Origin: Pseudomonas parafulva NBRC 16636 = DSM 17004
Lineage (GTDB): Bacteria; Pseudomonadota; Gammaproteobacteria; Pseudomonadales; Pseudomonadaceae
Length of the DNA: 64,000 nucleotides
Assembly (NCBI RefSeq): GCF_000730645.1
Contig: NZ_BBIU01000004.1
Coordinates: 124,001-188,000 of the forward strand
Direction: 5' to 3'
Below are positions 1-11,988 of this stretch, one piece after another. A program made the translations under genes and the position numbers. Each line of letters opens with the position of its first letter. Position 1 is the stretch's first letter. A model generated the notes under the pieces. The model was given only the letters and a program-made list of their open reading frames with translations. It was not told where the DNA came from and searched no databases.

Positions 1-803
1 CAGTCGGGCCGGGTCAACAGCCACAGTTGGGTATCGCAACCGGGCAGGGGGCCACTGAGGGCGTCCACCCCCGGCAACGTGTGCACCATGTAGTCGGGCA
101 GTGCGGCCACACCCAGGCCGGCCGTTACCAGTTGGGCAATGGTCGACATGCCACTGCACTGGTAGCGCGGGCTCAGCCCCGGGTGGTGCTGGTTGCGCCA
201 GACCACGGTTGGGTGGTCCTGCATGGAATCGTCTGGCGCAATCCACGGCACACTGTTCGTCGACTCGGCCAGGGCCTCGCGCCAATGGGACTGGCCGCAG
301 ATCACATAGGAGGTGGACCCCAGGTTGCGACCCACCAGGTGTTCCGGCGGCGTGTTGGTCAGGCGCAGGGCAATATCGGCGTCGCGCCGGCTGAGGTTGG
401 CAAATGTGTTGGACGTGCCCATCTCAAGCGACAGGGCCGGATAGTTGGGCATGAATTCGGCCAGTGCGGGCAGCAACAGGCTGTGCATGACCGCCTCGGT
501 GCACGTCAGGCGTACGGTCCCGCTGACCACCTGCTCGCCACTGGTCAGGGCGATGCGTGCGGCATCCAGCGCCTGTTCCGCGCGCTCGGCCTGCTCGGCC
601 AGTGCCTGGGCAGTGTCGGTTGGCAGGTAGCCTTTGCGGCTTTTCACGAACAGCGCGGTGCCTAGCGCCGATTCCAGCCGGCGGATGGAGCGGAACACCG
701 TCGACACGTCTACCTTCAGCAGTTCAGCCGCCTTGGCCAGAGAGCGCCCGCGTTCCAGTGCGAGCACCAGGGTCAGGTCGGCATGGGTAATCTGATATTG
801 CAT
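1..803 (-). CDS. LysR-family transcriptional regulator (C-terminus cut by window edge)
   Basis: The reading frame starts at an ATG at 803 and stays open to base 1, giving 267 codons; the stop lies outside the window. The first 60 residues form a LysR winged helix-turn-helix (around LAKAAELLKVDVSTVFRSIR), followed by a LysR substrate-binding domain with the usual run of short strands. LysR proteins are about 300 residues, so roughly 30 are missing. It is divergent from the permease at 1246, which is therefore a possible target, but the 440 bp between them leaves this open. No specific effector can be named from sequence. Confidence 0.9.
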   Translation of the reverse strand, partial: MQYQITHADLTLVLALERGRSLAKAAELLKVDVSTVFRSIRRLESALGTALFVKSRKGYLPTDTAQALAEQAERAEQALDAARIALTSGEQVVSGTVRLTCTEAVMHSLLLPALAEFMPNYPALSLEMGTSNTFANLSRRDADIALRLTNTPPEHLVGRNLGSTSYVICGQSHWREALAESTNSVPWIAPDDSMQDHPTVVWRNQHHPGLSPRYQCSGMSTIAQLVTAGLGVAALPDYMVHTLPGVDALSGPLPGCDTQLWLLTRPD

Positions 804-1245
804 TGGTGCACGCTCTGCTTGCCGAATTGCCAATGTCTGTTGCGTTTTGGCCATTTTATAGTGAAACGGCCCCCGGGAAGCAATGCACCCGATGCGGCAA
901 TCAATCCCCCCGATGGGAACGTGACAATAACAACAGCAGCAACCATCGCCGCCCTCGAGGCGTCATCCGTAGCATCACATCGCCGCAGTAAACCCAAGGA
1001 TGTACAGCCATGACGTCGGTCCCCCCGTGCGCCAGCCGTTCCCGCGAGATGAATGGCTTCCCGCAGGCAAGGCTTTTCAACGGTTCACCTTCTAATCCTG
1101 CGCCTCTTCTTTACAATGGCGCCCCCGTTGCAGGCCAAGGCATGGGCCCCGGATGATCCGGCCCTGACCGCAGATTCTCGACGAGTGAGCGCGGGCCTTT
1201 GCAAAGGCCTGTGAAAAACAATTCCAACACCGGCGGCTAATACTC
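804..1245. other. Intergenic region between lysR and the permease
   Basis: This 442 bp gap holds both divergent promoters, which I could not place with confidence. Two exact matches to the A-rich Crc/Hfq motif AAnAAnAA occur on the plus strand at 926-933 and 1214-1221; the second is 24 bases before the permease start. A 48-codon open frame (ATG 1010, TGA 1154-1156) has an AAGGA upstream but no recognisable product, so it is not called as a gene. Confidence 0.5.
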
Positions 1246-2787
1246 ATGAGCAACTACACAGAAGCCGGCCGCCCACCCGATGTGGCAGCCGATGCGGGTA
1301 CACAGGCCCAGGGCAAGGGCCTGGCAAAAGGGCGGCTGGGGCTGCTCGCCAGCGTGGTTCTGGGCATCTCGACCATTGCGCCCGTCTATACACTGACTGG
1401 CGCCCTTGGCCCTACCGTGCGCGAGGTGGGCGCCCACTTGCCTGCCGTGTTCATCGTCGGCTTCCTGCCCATGCTGCTGGTGGCGCTGGGGTATCGTGAG
1501 CTGAATTCGGCAGAGCCTGACAGTGGCACCTCGTTCACCTGGTCGGCACGGGCGTTCGGCCCCATGATCGGTTGGATCGGCGGTTGGGGGCTGGTGGTGG
1601 CCACTACCATCGTGCTGTCGAACCTGGCCGGCGTGGCGGTGGACTTCTTCTACCTGTTCCTCGGCCAGATCACCGGCAACCACGGCCTCGCCGCGCTCGC
1701 GGACCACCTGCTGATCAACATTGTTACCTGTTGCGTGTTCATCGCGCTGGCAGTGTGGATCTGCTGCCGCGGCATGGCCACGACCATGACGGTGCAGTAC
1801 GGCCTGGTGGCGTTGCAGCTGCTGGTACTGATCGGCTTTGCCTTCGCGGCGTTCGGTGAAACCACCGCGCCGCCGCCGCTGGAATTCGATTTCGCCTGGT
1901 TCAACCCGTTCGGCGTCGAATCGTTCTCAGCCTTCGCGGCCGGGCTTTCGCTGTCGATCTTCATCTTCTGGGGCTGGGATGTGTGCCTGACCGTCAGCGA
2001 AGAGTCGGTAGGCAGTGAAGAAGTACCGGGCAAAGCCGCCACCTGGACGGTGCTGCTGATTCTGGGTTTGTACCTGCTTACCGCCATTGCCACCCTGCAG
2101 TTTGCCGGCATCAGCGAACAGGGCCTGGGCCTGAACAACCCGCGCATTCAGGAAAACGTATTCGCCCACCTGGCAGGGCCGGTGATGGGGCCGCTGGCCA
2201 TTCTGATGTCCGTGGCGGTGCTGGCCAGCACCGCGGCTTCGTTGCAGTCGACCTTTGTGTCGCCGGCCCGCACCTTGTTGGCCATGGGTTACTACGGTGC
2301 GGTGCCGCAGAAGTTCGCCAAGGTCTGCCCCCGCTCCCAAACCCCGCGGTACGCCACCATTTGTGCGGGTGTGGCAGCGGGCCTGTTCTACGTGACGATG
2401 CGCACCCTCAGTGAAAACGTGCTGGCGGACACCATCACCGCGCTGGGCATGATGATCTGCTTCTACTACTCGCTGACGGCCTTTGCCTGCGTCTGGTACT
2501 TCCGCCGCAGCCTGTTCGACAGCCTGCGCCACTTCTTCATGCGTGGCCTGTGCCCGCTGGTGGGTGGGGTGATCCTGTCGGTGATCTTCGTGCGCACGGC
2601 CATCGACAGCGCTTCACCGGATTTCGGCAGCGGCTCGCATGTCGGTGGGTTGGGCCTGGTGTTCGTGATCGCCGCCATCATCTCGGTGCTGGGCATCGTG
2701 CTGATGCTGTTGTCGCGGCTGCGGGCACCGGCCTACTTCCTGGGGGCTACGCTGCGCCAGCAGGCCACGCTTTCTATCCCGGAATGA
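1246..2787 (+). CDS. APC-superfamily amino acid permease
   Basis: The 513-residue protein is an inner-membrane amino acid/polyamine/organocation (APC) transporter. The first 30 residues are polar and cytoplasmic. The first membrane helix then carries the family pattern GISTIAPVYTLTGALG, and about twelve hydrophobic segments follow. Length is normal for the family. APC carriers exchange or symport amino acids or amines; the substrate cannot be read from sequence. The leader has an A-rich AAAAACAA element just upstream of the start, which suggests possible Crc-Hfq control. No strong Shine-Dalgarno is visible. The gene stands alone and runs toward gmk. Confidence 0.92.
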   Translation: MSNYTEAGRPPDVAADAGTQAQGKGLAKGRLGLLASVVLGISTIAPVYTLTGALGPTVREVGAHLPAVFIVGFLPMLLVALGYRELNSAEPDSGTSFTWSARAFGPMIGWIGGWGLVVATTIVLSNLAGVAVDFFYLFLGQITGNHGLAALADHLLINIVTCCVFIALAVWICCRGMATTMTVQYGLVALQLLVLIGFAFAAFGETTAPPPLEFDFAWFNPFGVESFSAFAAGLSLSIFIFWGWDVCLTVSEESVGSEEVPGKAATWTVLLILGLYLLTAIATLQFAGISEQGLGLNNPRIQENVFAHLAGPVMGPLAILMSVAVLASTAASLQSTFVSPARTLLAMGYYGAVPQKFAKVCPRSQTPRYATICAGVAAGLFYVTMRTLSENVLADTITALGMMICFYYSLTAFACVWYFRRSLFDSLRHFFMRGLCPLVGGVILSVIFVRTAIDSASPDFGSGSHVGGLGLVFVIAAIISVLGIVLMLLSRLRAPAYFLGATLRQQATLSIPE

Positions 2788-2829
2788 TGCGCAAGGGGCG
2801 CTGTGCGCCCCGGCCCGTGGACGCCGGCT

Positions 2830-3462
<633 letters not shown>

Positions 3463-4326
3463 TTACTCGATGTTCTGTACTTGTTCACGCATCTGTTCGA
3501 TCAGCACCTTCAGGTTGACCGCTGCTTGCGTGCTGCGTGGGTCGAAGGCCTTGGAGCCCAGGGTGTTGGCTTCGCGGTTGAGTTCCTGCATCAGGAAATC
3601 CAGGCGCCGGCCGGCAGCGCCACCGCCCTTCAGTACGCGGCGCACTTCGGTGACGTGGGTGCTGAGGCGGTCGAGTTCCTCGGCCACATCACTCTTCTGG
3701 GCCAGCAGTACCATCTCCTGCTCCAGGCGTTGCGGGTCCAGTTCGGCCTGCAGATCGCTGAAACGGTCGAGCACCTTCTGACGCTGGGTGGCCAGCATCT
3801 GCGGGACCAGTGCGCGCAGGGTGGTCACCTCGTTGGCCATGCTGTCCAGGCGTTCGTTGATCAGCCTGGCCAGCTCCACACCCTCGCGCTGGCGCCCGGC
3901 TTTCAGTTCGGCCAGGGCTTCATCGAACAGCGCCATGGCTTCGGCATTGAGGGCCTGAGGGTCGCTGGTATCGGCCACCAGTACGCCTGGCCAAGACAGT
4001 ACTTCAAGCGGGTTGAGCGGTGCCGGCTGCTTGATCAGGCCTGCGACCTGCTCGGCGGCGGCAACCAACTGGGCCGCGCGCTGGTGGTCCACCTTCAGTG
4101 GTTTGCCGGCGCTGTCTTCGTTGAGGCGCAAGGTGCACTCCACCTTGCCCCGTGACAGCCCCTGGCGCAGGCCCTCACGCACACCGCCTTCCAGGTCGCG
4201 CAGGGCATCCGGCAGGCGCAGGTGGGGTTCAAGGTAGCGGTGGTTGACCGAGCGCAGCTCCCAGACCAGGGTGCCTTGGCTGCCGGCGCGCTCGACGCGC
4301 GCAAAGGCGGTCATGCTGTGCACCAT
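3463..4326 (-). CDS. yicC: YicC/YloC-family endoribonuclease
   Basis: The 287-residue product has the family N-terminus MVHSMTAFARVE and a C-terminal DUF1732 region (AAGRRLDFLMQELNREANT). YicC/YloC proteins are recently characterised endoribonucleases, and in E. coli YicC acts on small RNAs. I chose the ATG at 4326 because all family members begin with this Ser-Met-Thr-Ala-Phe block; an in-frame ATG at 4374 would add 16 unrelated residues. It lies upstream of gmk and is divergent from rph, so three RNA/nucleotide genes cluster here. Confidence 0.95.
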   Translation of the reverse strand: MVHSMTAFARVERAGSQGTLVWELRSVNHRYLEPHLRLPDALRDLEGGVREGLRQGLSRGKVECTLRLNEDSAGKPLKVDHQRAAQLVAAAEQVAGLIKQPAPLNPLEVLSWPGVLVADTSDPQALNAEAMALFDEALAELKAGRQREGVELARLINERLDSMANEVTTLRALVPQMLATQRQKVLDRFSDLQAELDPQRLEQEMVLLAQKSDVAEELDRLSTHVTEVRRVLKGGGAAGRRLDFLMQELNREANTLGSKAFDPRSTQAAVNLKVLIEQMREQVQNIE

Positions 4327-4552
4327 GGGAGTACCTCGCATAGATGGATAACGTTGGAAGCCCGCAGGCTGCAAGGCGCAGGATTGTAGCGCAATGGGGC
4401 CTCGCCGCCCAATCCGGCCATGTTACAGAGCGGCCGCCAGAGCGCTCGGAAAAGGCGACGGGCAGTGCCAGGCGCGACGATAGGCATGTCGTGCGCAGGC
4501 CACGGGCTCTATAATGCCTGTCAGATTCTAAGCCCCAGTACAGGTATCCCAG

Positions 4553-5275
<723 letters not shown>

Positions 5276-5308
5276 GGCTTGAGCCAGGCGCCGCTCCTAC
5301 ACAAGCCT

Positions 5309-5333
5309 GTAGGAGCGAGCGCAGCTCGCGATG
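5309..5333. repeat. 25-bp repeat, also at 44091-44115 in inverse orientation
   Basis: The 25 bases beginning GTAGGAGCGAGCGCAGCTCG recur exactly as the reverse complement at 44091-44115. Here the first eight bases also pair with GCTCCTAC at 5293-5300, forming a hairpin between the convergent genes rph and crc. It resembles an intergenic REP-class element, in a family separate from the REP pair at 11.9 kb. Confidence 0.75.
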
Positions 5334-5354
5334 AGGCCACCACCCTGTCAGCCG

Positions 5355-6134
5355 TCAGATAGTCAGCGTCCAGTCGTAGTCGACGATCAGCGGCGCGTGC
5401 TGTGAGAAGCGCGGCTGACGCGGCAGGCGGGCGTTGCGCACGAAGCGACGCAGGCCAGGGGTAAGGATCTGGTAGTCGAAGCGATAGCCCAGGTTGAGCA
5501 TCTCGGCCTGCTCGTTGTCTGGCCACCAGCTGTACTGGTCGCCTTCGCGGCTGACTTCGCGCAGGGCGTCCACATAACCCATCTCGCCCGTGATCGCATC
5601 CATCCAGGCGCGTTCCGGCGCCAGGAAGCCCGGTGACTGCTGGCTGTCGCGCCAGTTCTTGATGTCGAGCTTCTGCTGCGCCACATAGAACGAGCCACAG
5701 TAGATGTACTCGCGGCGCTTGCGGCGCTGCTTGTCCAGGTACTTGGCGAAGTCGTCCATCAACTTGAATTTCTGGTTCAAGTCTTCGTCCCCGTTCATGC
5801 CCGAAGGCAAAAGCAGGCTGGCAATACTGACTTTGTCGAAATCTGCTTGCAGATAACGCCCGTAGCGGTCGGCTGTCTCGAAGCCCAGGCCGGTGATGAC
5901 TGCCTTGGGCTGCATGCGCGAGTAGAGCGCCACGCCACCTTGGGCAGGCACCTCCGCATCGCAGGCATAAAGGAAATAGCCATCGAGCTGGAAAGCTGGG
6001 TCGTCGAGTTCAAAGGCCGAGGCGCGGGTATCCTGAAGGCAGATGACGTCGGCATTCTGGGCTTGTAGCCAGCTGAGCAAACCACGCTCGGCCGCAGCCT
6101 GAATGCCATTAACGTTCACACTGATGATCCGCAT
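5355..6134 (-). CDS. crc: Catabolite repression control protein Crc
   Basis: Crc works with Hfq on A-rich mRNA leaders to block translation of catabolic genes when preferred carbon sources are present. The 259-residue protein has the exonuclease III (EEP) fold, but the catalytic positions have changed. The LQE of ExoIII is LQD (D35). The motif CGDxN is CGSFY. The C-terminal SDHxP is SQHAP (residues 244-248). This matches the known loss of nuclease activity in Crc. I used the ATG at 6134 (MRIISVNVNG), the family start. It sits between rph and pyrE, as in other Pseudomonas, and is divergent from pyrE. Confidence 0.97.
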   Translation of the reverse strand: MRIISVNVNGIQAAAERGLLSWLQAQNADVICLQDTRASAFELDDPAFQLDGYFLYACDAEVPAQGGVALYSRMQPKAVITGLGFETADRYGRYLQADFDKVSIASLLLPSGMNGDEDLNQKFKLMDDFAKYLDKQRRKRREYIYCGSFYVAQQKLDIKNWRDSQQSPGFLAPERAWMDAITGEMGYVDALREVSREGDQYSWWPDNEQAEMLNLGYRFDYQILTPGLRRFVRNARLPRQPRFSQHAPLIVDYDWTLTI

Positions 6135-6214
6135 AAATGGCCCCAAAAATCTCGTGCGTGTATGATACCCGAGCTCAACCCATTTAGCTAAATCCGTGGT
6201 GTCCGGGACTTTTC

Positions 6215-6856
6215 ATGCAGCCGTATCAGCGCGACTTCATCCGTTTTGCCATCGATCGCGGTGTACTGCGTTTCGGTGAGTTCACCCTGAAATCGGGGCG
6301 TACCAGCCCGTATTTCTTCAATGCCGGCCTGTTCAGCAGCGGCTCCGCCCTGGCTCAGCTGGGGCGTTGCTATGCAGCGGCCATCGTCGACAGCAAGATC
6401 CCCTTCGACGTCCTGTTCGGCCCCGCCTACAAAGGCATCCCGTTGGCGGCAGCCACCGCCGTGGCCCTGGCCGAGCAGCACCAGCTGGACGTGCCCTGGT
6501 GCTTCAACCGTAAAGAGGCCAAGGACCATGGCGAGGGCGGCAGCCTGGTAGGGGCACCGCTGGCCGGTGACGTCCTCATCATCGACGACGTGATCACCGC
6601 CGGTACCGCCATTCGCGAAGTCATGCAGATCATCAACGCCCAGCAGGCCAAGGCCGCAGGCGTGCTGATCGCGCTCAACCGCGAAGAGCGCGGCAACGGT
6701 GAGCTCTCGGCGATCCAGGAAGTCGAGCGCGACTTCGGTATCCCGGTGGTCAGCATCGTGTCGCTGACCCAGGTGCTGGAGTTCCTGGCAGATGATCCGC
6801 AGCTCAAGCAGCATCTGCCGGCGGTCGAAGCCTACCGGGCGCAATACGGGATCTGA
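6215..6856 (+). CDS. pyrE: Orotate phosphoribosyltransferase
   Basis: PyrE joins orotate to PRPP to make OMP in pyrimidine synthesis. The 213-residue protein is full length. It carries the PRPP-binding motif [13 protein letters not shown] at residues 120-132 and the orotate-side [16 protein letters not shown] near the N-terminus. It is divergent from crc and ends at a strong bidirectional terminator shared with argB. Confidence 0.98.
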   Translation: MQPYQRDFIRFAIDRGVLRFGEFTLKSGRTSPYFFNAGLFSSGSALAQLGRCYAAAIVDSKIPFDVLFGPAYKGIPLAAATAVALAEQHQLDVPWCFNRKEAKDHGEGGSLVGAPLAGDVLIIDDVITAGTAIREVMQIINAQQAKAAGVLIALNREERGNGELSAIQEVERDFGIPVVSIVSLTQVLEFLADDPQLKQHLPAVEAYRAQYGI

Positions 6857-6873
6857 CCCGGCGCCCGGCAACT

Positions 6874-6907
6874 AAAAAGGCGACCTCGGTGTGAGGTCGC
6901 CTTTTTT
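6874..6907. terminator. Bidirectional intrinsic terminator between pyrE and argB
   Basis: A 9-bp GC-rich stem (GGCGACCTC / GAGGTCGCC) with a 5-base loop is flanked by five A's on the left and six T's on the right. It can therefore end transcription from both convergent genes. Confidence 0.93.
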
Positions 6908-6935
6908 GTGTCGCCAGTTCAGGCCCTGTCGCCCG

Positions 6936-7874
<939 letters not shown>

Positions 7875-9275
7875 TCAGAACGGCAGTTGCAACGCAGGCT
7901 CAACCCGCAGCAACTGAGTGCGGAAAACATCCTTGATACGTTGCAGTTCGGCTTCGCTGTCGGCCTCGAAACGCAGCACCAGCACCGGCGTGGTGTTGGA
8001 GGCGCGGACCAGGCCCCAGCCCCTGGGGTAGTCCACCCGCACCCCATCGATGGTGGTCAGGCTGGCATCGCCCCAGTCGGCGTCGCGTTGCAGTGCATCA
8101 ATGATGCTGAATTTACCCTCGTCGGTCACATCAATGTTGATTTCCGGCGTGGAAATATCGTTTGGGAAGGCGGCGAACAGGTCCTCGGCGCTTTGCTCGG
8201 CCTTGCTGAGAATTTCCAGCAGGCGTGCGGCGCTGTAGATGCCATCGTCAAAACCGTACCAGCGCTCCTTGATGAAGATGTGACCACTCATCTCGCCGGC
8301 CAGTAACGCGCCGGTCTGCTTCATCTTCTTTTTGATCAACGAGTGGCCGGTCTTCCACATTAAGGCACGGCCCCCCTGCTGTTCGATCAGGGGCGTCAGA
8401 CGACGGGTGCATTTGACGTCGAAGATGATCTCGGCGCCCGGGTTGCGGGCCAGCACGTCCTGGGCGAACAGCATCAGCAGGCGGTCGGGGTAGACGATGC
8501 TGCCGGTATTGGTGACAACGCCTACGCGGTCGCCGTCACCGTCGAACGCCAGGCCAATGTCGGCCCCGGTCTGCTTCACCTTGGCAATCAGGTCCTGCAG
8601 GTTCTCGGGCTTGCCAGGGTCGGGGTGGTGGTTGGGGAAGTTGCCATCCACCTCGCAGAACAGCGGGATCACCTCGCAGCCCATGGCTTCGATCAGCTGT
8701 GGCGCGATGACGCCAGCCGCACCGTTGCCGCAGTCCACTACCACCTTCAGCCTTCTGGCCAGCTTGACGTCGTCGAGGATCTGCCGGGCATAACGCGGCA
8801 GGATGTCTACCTGCTCCAGGCGGCCAGTGGCAAAGCTCAGGTCGTGGGTTTGCAGGCGAGTGAGCAGTGCCTGGATCTGCTCGTTGGCCAGCGTGTCGCC
8901 GGCAATGACGATTTTGAAGCCGTTGTAGTCCGAGGGGTTGTGGCTACCGGTGAGCATCACGCCCGAGCGGCCGGCCAGTACATTGGCTGCGTAGTACAGG
9001 GCGGGGGTGGGCACCAGGCCGATGTCGCTGACCTGGCAGCCGGCATCCACCAGGCCCTTGATCAACTGCTCCACCAGCACCGGGCCAGACAAGCGCCCGT
9101 CGCGGCCTACGCACACTTGCGGCTCGCCCTCTGCCAGGCTCTGGGCGCCGATCGCGCGGCCAATCCAGTAGGCGGTTTCGGCATGCAACGTCTTGCCGAC
9201 CACGCCGCGGATGTCGTAGGCGCGGAAGATGCTCTGGGGCAAGGTGGCGGGGACCAAATCGGCCATGTCGTTCAT
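7875..9275 (-). CDS. algC: Phosphomannomutase/phosphoglucomutase AlgC
   Basis: AlgC interconverts mannose-6-P and mannose-1-P, and glucose-6-P and glucose-1-P, supplying precursors for LPS core, alginate and other exopolysaccharides. The 466-residue protein has the phosphoserine loop TGSHNPSD (S111), the metal loop DGDGDR and the sugar-binding EMSGH. I preferred the ATG at 9275 because a GGAG stands at normal spacing before it; an ATG five codons upstream lacks a Shine-Dalgarno. It lies between dut and argB on the same strand. Confidence 0.97.
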   Translation of the reverse strand: MNDMADLVPATLPQSIFRAYDIRGVVGKTLHAETAYWIGRAIGAQSLAEGEPQVCVGRDGRLSGPVLVEQLIKGLVDAGCQVSDIGLVPTPALYYAANVLAGRSGVMLTGSHNPSDYNGFKIVIAGDTLANEQIQALLTRLQTHDLSFATGRLEQVDILPRYARQILDDVKLARRLKVVVDCGNGAAGVIAPQLIEAMGCEVIPLFCEVDGNFPNHHPDPGKPENLQDLIAKVKQTGADIGLAFDGDGDRVGVVTNTGSIVYPDRLLMLFAQDVLARNPGAEIIFDVKCTRRLTPLIEQQGGRALMWKTGHSLIKKKMKQTGALLAGEMSGHIFIKERWYGFDDGIYSAARLLEILSKAEQSAEDLFAAFPNDISTPEINIDVTDEGKFSIIDALQRDADWGDASLTTIDGVRVDYPRGWGLVRASNTTPVLVLRFEADSEAELQRIKDVFRTQLLRVEPALQLPF

Positions 9276-9386
9276 CGCTGGGTACTCCATCAGTCAAAAA
9301 CGCTGTGGGCTGGCGCAAATAGAACGCTTGGACGAAGGTTTCGCCAGAGAGTTCGCCATCCTTGGCCGTAACGGTCAGCTGCTGGC

Positions 9387-9842
9387 TCAGTGGCTGCCCG
9401 AGTGACCAAAGCCGCCAGCGCCACGCTGGCTTTCGTCGAACGCCTCGACGATGTCGAAACGCGCCTGTACCACCGGCACCAGCACCAACTGGGCGATACG
9501 CTCGCCGACCGCGATGGTGAACGGCGTAGTGCCACGGTTCCAGCAGGACACCATCAGCTCGCCCTGGTAATCCGAGTCGATCAGCCCCACCAGGTTGCCC
9601 AGCACGATGCCGTGCTTATGGCCCAGGCCCGAGCGAGGCAGCACCAGCGCCGCGAGCCCAGGGTCGCTGATGTAGATCGACAGGCCGGTGGGGATGAGCA
9701 CGGTCTGGCCTGGTTCGAGCACGGTGTCCTGCGCAAGCAGGGCGCGCAGGTCGAGGCCGGCGGAGCCTGGGGTGGCGTAGCTGGGCAGCGGGAATTCGCT
9801 GCCCAGGCGTGGGTCGAGAATCTTGGCTTGAAGTGCGTGCAT
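9387..9842 (-). CDS. dut: dUTP diphosphatase
   Basis: Dut hydrolyses dUTP to dUMP and pyrophosphate, keeping uracil out of DNA and supplying dUMP. The 151-residue trimer-type enzyme shows the family motifs in order: [30 protein letters not shown] and the C-terminal Gly-rich arm [10 protein letters not shown]. It starts 5 bp after the coaBC stop, so the two are translated from one message. Confidence 0.98.
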   Translation of the reverse strand: MHALQAKILDPRLGSEFPLPSYATPGSAGLDLRALLAQDTVLEPGQTVLIPTGLSIYISDPGLAALVLPRSGLGHKHGIVLGNLVGLIDSDYQGELMVSCWNRGTTPFTIAVGERIAQLVLVPVVQARFDIVEAFDESQRGAGGFGHSGSH

Positions 9843-9847
9843 GTAAC

Positions 9848-11059
9848 TTACTGAACCTGGTTGAGCCGTTCGGCGATAAAGGCGACCAGTTGCCGGGCGA
9901 TCTTGCCCTTGCTGGTCTGCGCAAAAAGAGTCTGGTGCTGTTGCCGGTCGATCACGGTCAAGGCGTTTTCTTCGCTGTTGAAGCCGATGCTGGGGTTGGC
10001 CACATCATTGGCGACGATCAGGTCGAGGTTCTTGTCCTTGAGCTTGCGCGTGGCGTAGTCGAGCAGGTGCTCGGTTTCGGCAGCGAAGCCGACGCTGAAC
10101 GGGCGGTCGGTACGGCCGGCGATGGTGGCAAGGATATCGGGATTGCGCACCATCTGCAGCAGCATGCCGTCGCCGGTCGTAGGGTCTTTCTTGAGTTTTT
10201 GCGGGGCAACCACCTCTGGCCGGTAGTCTGCAACCGCCGCGGACGCGATGAACAGGTCGCACGGCATGGCGGCTTCACAGGCTGCGAGCATGTCCCGCGC
10301 GCTCACCACGTCGATACGGCTGACACGGTCAGGGGTGGGCAGGTGCACCGGGCCGGTCACGAGGGTGACCCTGGCCCCGGCTTCTGCAGCCGCCTCGGCC
10401 AGGGCAAAGCCCATCTTGCCGGAGCTATGATTGGTGATGTAGCGCACCGGGTCGATGTTTTCCTGGGTGGGGCCCGCCGTGATCAGCACGTGCTTGCCGG
10501 TGAGTGCCTGGCGCTTGAAGCTTTCGGCAGCGCACCAGGCCAGGTCGGTGGCTTCGAGCATGCGGCCCAGGCCGACGTCGCCGCAGGCCTGGCTGCCCGA
10601 TGCGGGGCCGAACACCTGAATGCCCCGGCTCTTCAGCAGCTCGAGGTTGGCTTGGGTGGCCGGGTCACGCCACATCGCCTGGTTCATGGCCGGGGCAACG
10701 GCGACGGTGGCATCGGTGGCCAGTACCAGGGTGGTCAGCAGGTCGTCGGCCATGCCTTGGGCCAGGCGGGCCATCAGGTCGGCAGTGGCCGGCGCGATCA
10801 GCACCAGGTCGGCCCATTTGGCCAGTTCGATGTGGCCCATGGCGGCTTCGGCAGCCGGGTCCAGCAGGTCCATGTGCACGGGGTGGCCAGACAACGCCTG
10901 CAGGGTCAGCGGGGTGATGAATTCGGCACCACCGCGGGTCATGACGACGCGCACCTGGGCGCCGTGCTCGAGAAGTCGGCGAATCAGTTCGGCGCTTTTG
11001 TAGGCGGCGATGCCACCACCGACGCCGAGAACGATGCGCTTGCGATACAGCCGCTGCAT
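9848..11059 (-). CDS. coaBC: Bifunctional phosphopantothenoylcysteine decarboxylase/synthetase CoaBC
   Basis: CoaBC adds cysteine to 4'-phosphopantothenate and then decarboxylates the product, two steps of coenzyme A synthesis. The N-terminal flavin domain (about 1-190) contains [25 protein letters not shown] and the Cys motif GSQACGDVG. The C-terminal CTP-dependent synthetase domain contains [13 protein letters not shown] and NHSSGKMG. I used the ATG at 11059 (403 residues); an upstream in-frame ATG at 11146 adds 29 low-quality residues. It is divergent from radC and leads the dut-algC-argB group. Confidence 0.97.
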   Translation of the reverse strand: MQRLYRKRIVLGVGGGIAAYKSAELIRRLLEHGAQVRVVMTRGGAEFITPLTLQALSGHPVHMDLLDPAAEAAMGHIELAKWADLVLIAPATADLMARLAQGMADDLLTTLVLATDATVAVAPAMNQAMWRDPATQANLELLKSRGIQVFGPASGSQACGDVGLGRMLEATDLAWCAAESFKRQALTGKHVLITAGPTQENIDPVRYITNHSSGKMGFALAEAAAEAGARVTLVTGPVHLPTPDRVSRIDVVSARDMLAACEAAMPCDLFIASAAVADYRPEVVAPQKLKKDPTTGDGMLLQMVRNPDILATIAGRTDRPFSVGFAAETEHLLDYATRKLKDKNLDLIVANDVANPSIGFNSEENALTVIDRQQHQTLFAQTSKGKIARQLVAFIAERLNQVQ

Positions 11060-11185
11060 AGGCTTGCCTTTTTCCGGTGAAAGCGGGCGGCGACAGGAAC
11101 TGCGTGCGGCAGAACGTCGCATGTACGAAGCGAAATAGATTAACACAGGGCCGAAATGGCCCGCAGCAAGGGCAGGGGGCGGGGG

Positions 11186-11866
11186 ATGAATATCAGGGAG
11201 TGGCCGACTGAAGAAAGGCCGCGGGAGAAGTTGCTGCAGCGTGGGGCTGCGGTGCTGACGGATGCCGAATTACTTGCCGTGCTGCTGGGTTCTGGTGTTG
11301 CCGGGCGCAATGTACTGGACCTTGCGCGGGGGCTGCTGGTGCGTTTTGGCGGGCTGAGGCAGTTTCTGGAGGCCGATCGCGAAGCCGTACTGCGCGAGCC
11401 GGGTATCGGGGCGGTGAAGTATGCGCAGCTTCAGGCGCTTCTGGAGATTGGTCGACGGCACCTGGATGAGAACATCGAGCGCGCCTCGGCGCTAGAGGGG
11501 CCAGTGGCGGTACGGCGTTATCTCAAGGCCATGCTGCGGCATGAAGCCAGTGAAGTGTTTGGCTGCCTCTTTCTGGACACCAAGCACCGCCCGCTGGCGT
11601 TCGAGATCCTGTTCAGAGGCACCATAGACCGCGCCAGTGTCTACCCGCGCGAGGTGGTTCGAAGGGCGTTGCTGCATAACGCGGCGGCGTTGATCCTGTG
11701 CCACAACCACCCTTCCGGCATCAGCGAGCCCAGCCAGGATGACGTGCACCTGACTCTGTCGCTCAAGCGGGGTTTGGCACTGATCGACGTGCGGGTGCTG
11801 GACCACATCATCATTGGCGACGGGGAGCCGTTATCGATGGTGGAGGAGGGCTGGATGGTGGCCTAG
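11186..11866 (+). CDS. radC: RadC-family JAB domain protein
   Basis: The 226-residue protein has an N-terminal helix-hairpin-helix-like region and a C-terminal JAB/MPN domain with the metal motif [14 protein letters not shown]. Despite the name, a DNA-repair role for RadC is doubtful, and the molecular function remains unsettled. I chose the ATG at 11186 ([17 protein letters not shown]) because a G-rich Shine-Dalgarno precedes it; an ATG at 11156 is also in frame. It is divergent from coaBC, the usual arrangement. Confidence 0.93.
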   Translation: MNIREWPTEERPREKLLQRGAAVLTDAELLAVLLGSGVAGRNVLDLARGLLVRFGGLRQFLEADREAVLREPGIGAVKYAQLQALLEIGRRHLDENIERASALEGPVAVRRYLKAMLRHEASEVFGCLFLDTKHRPLAFEILFRGTIDRASVYPREVVRRALLHNAAALILCHNHPSGISEPSQDDVHLTLSLKRGLALIDVRVLDHIIIGDGEPLSMVEEGWMVA

Positions 11867-11883
11867 GCCATTGTGTTCCTGTG

Positions 11884-11981
11884 CTGGCCCTTTCGCGGGT
11901 GAACCCGCTCCCACAAGTATGGCGCTGCTCTTGAGCGCCATACGGTCCCTGTGGGAGCGGGTTTACCCGTGAAGAGGCCGG
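11884..11981. repeat. Convergent pair of P. putida-type REP elements with central hairpin
   Basis: Two inverted copies of a roughly 34-bp REP sequence (cores TTCGCGGGTGAACCCGCTCC at 11892-11911 and GGGAGCGGGTTTACCCGTGA at 11953-11972) flank a perfect 9-bp stem, TATGGCGCT/AGCGCCATA, at 11918-11942. The unit lies between the convergent genes radC and the ABC binding protein, the classic REP position, and could act as a two-way transcription block. The core matches the species-specific REP described in P. putida. Confidence 0.88.
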
Positions 11982-11988
11982 TGCAGGT

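Noticed and set aside
9809..11080. Frame of about 420 codons opposite coaBC
   Set aside because: Shadow of coaBC; no Shine-Dalgarno and no recognisable protein.
11186..11866. RadC as a marker of a mobile element
   Set aside because: RadC-like genes occur on islands, but here it is next to coaBC as in the normal chromosomal order.
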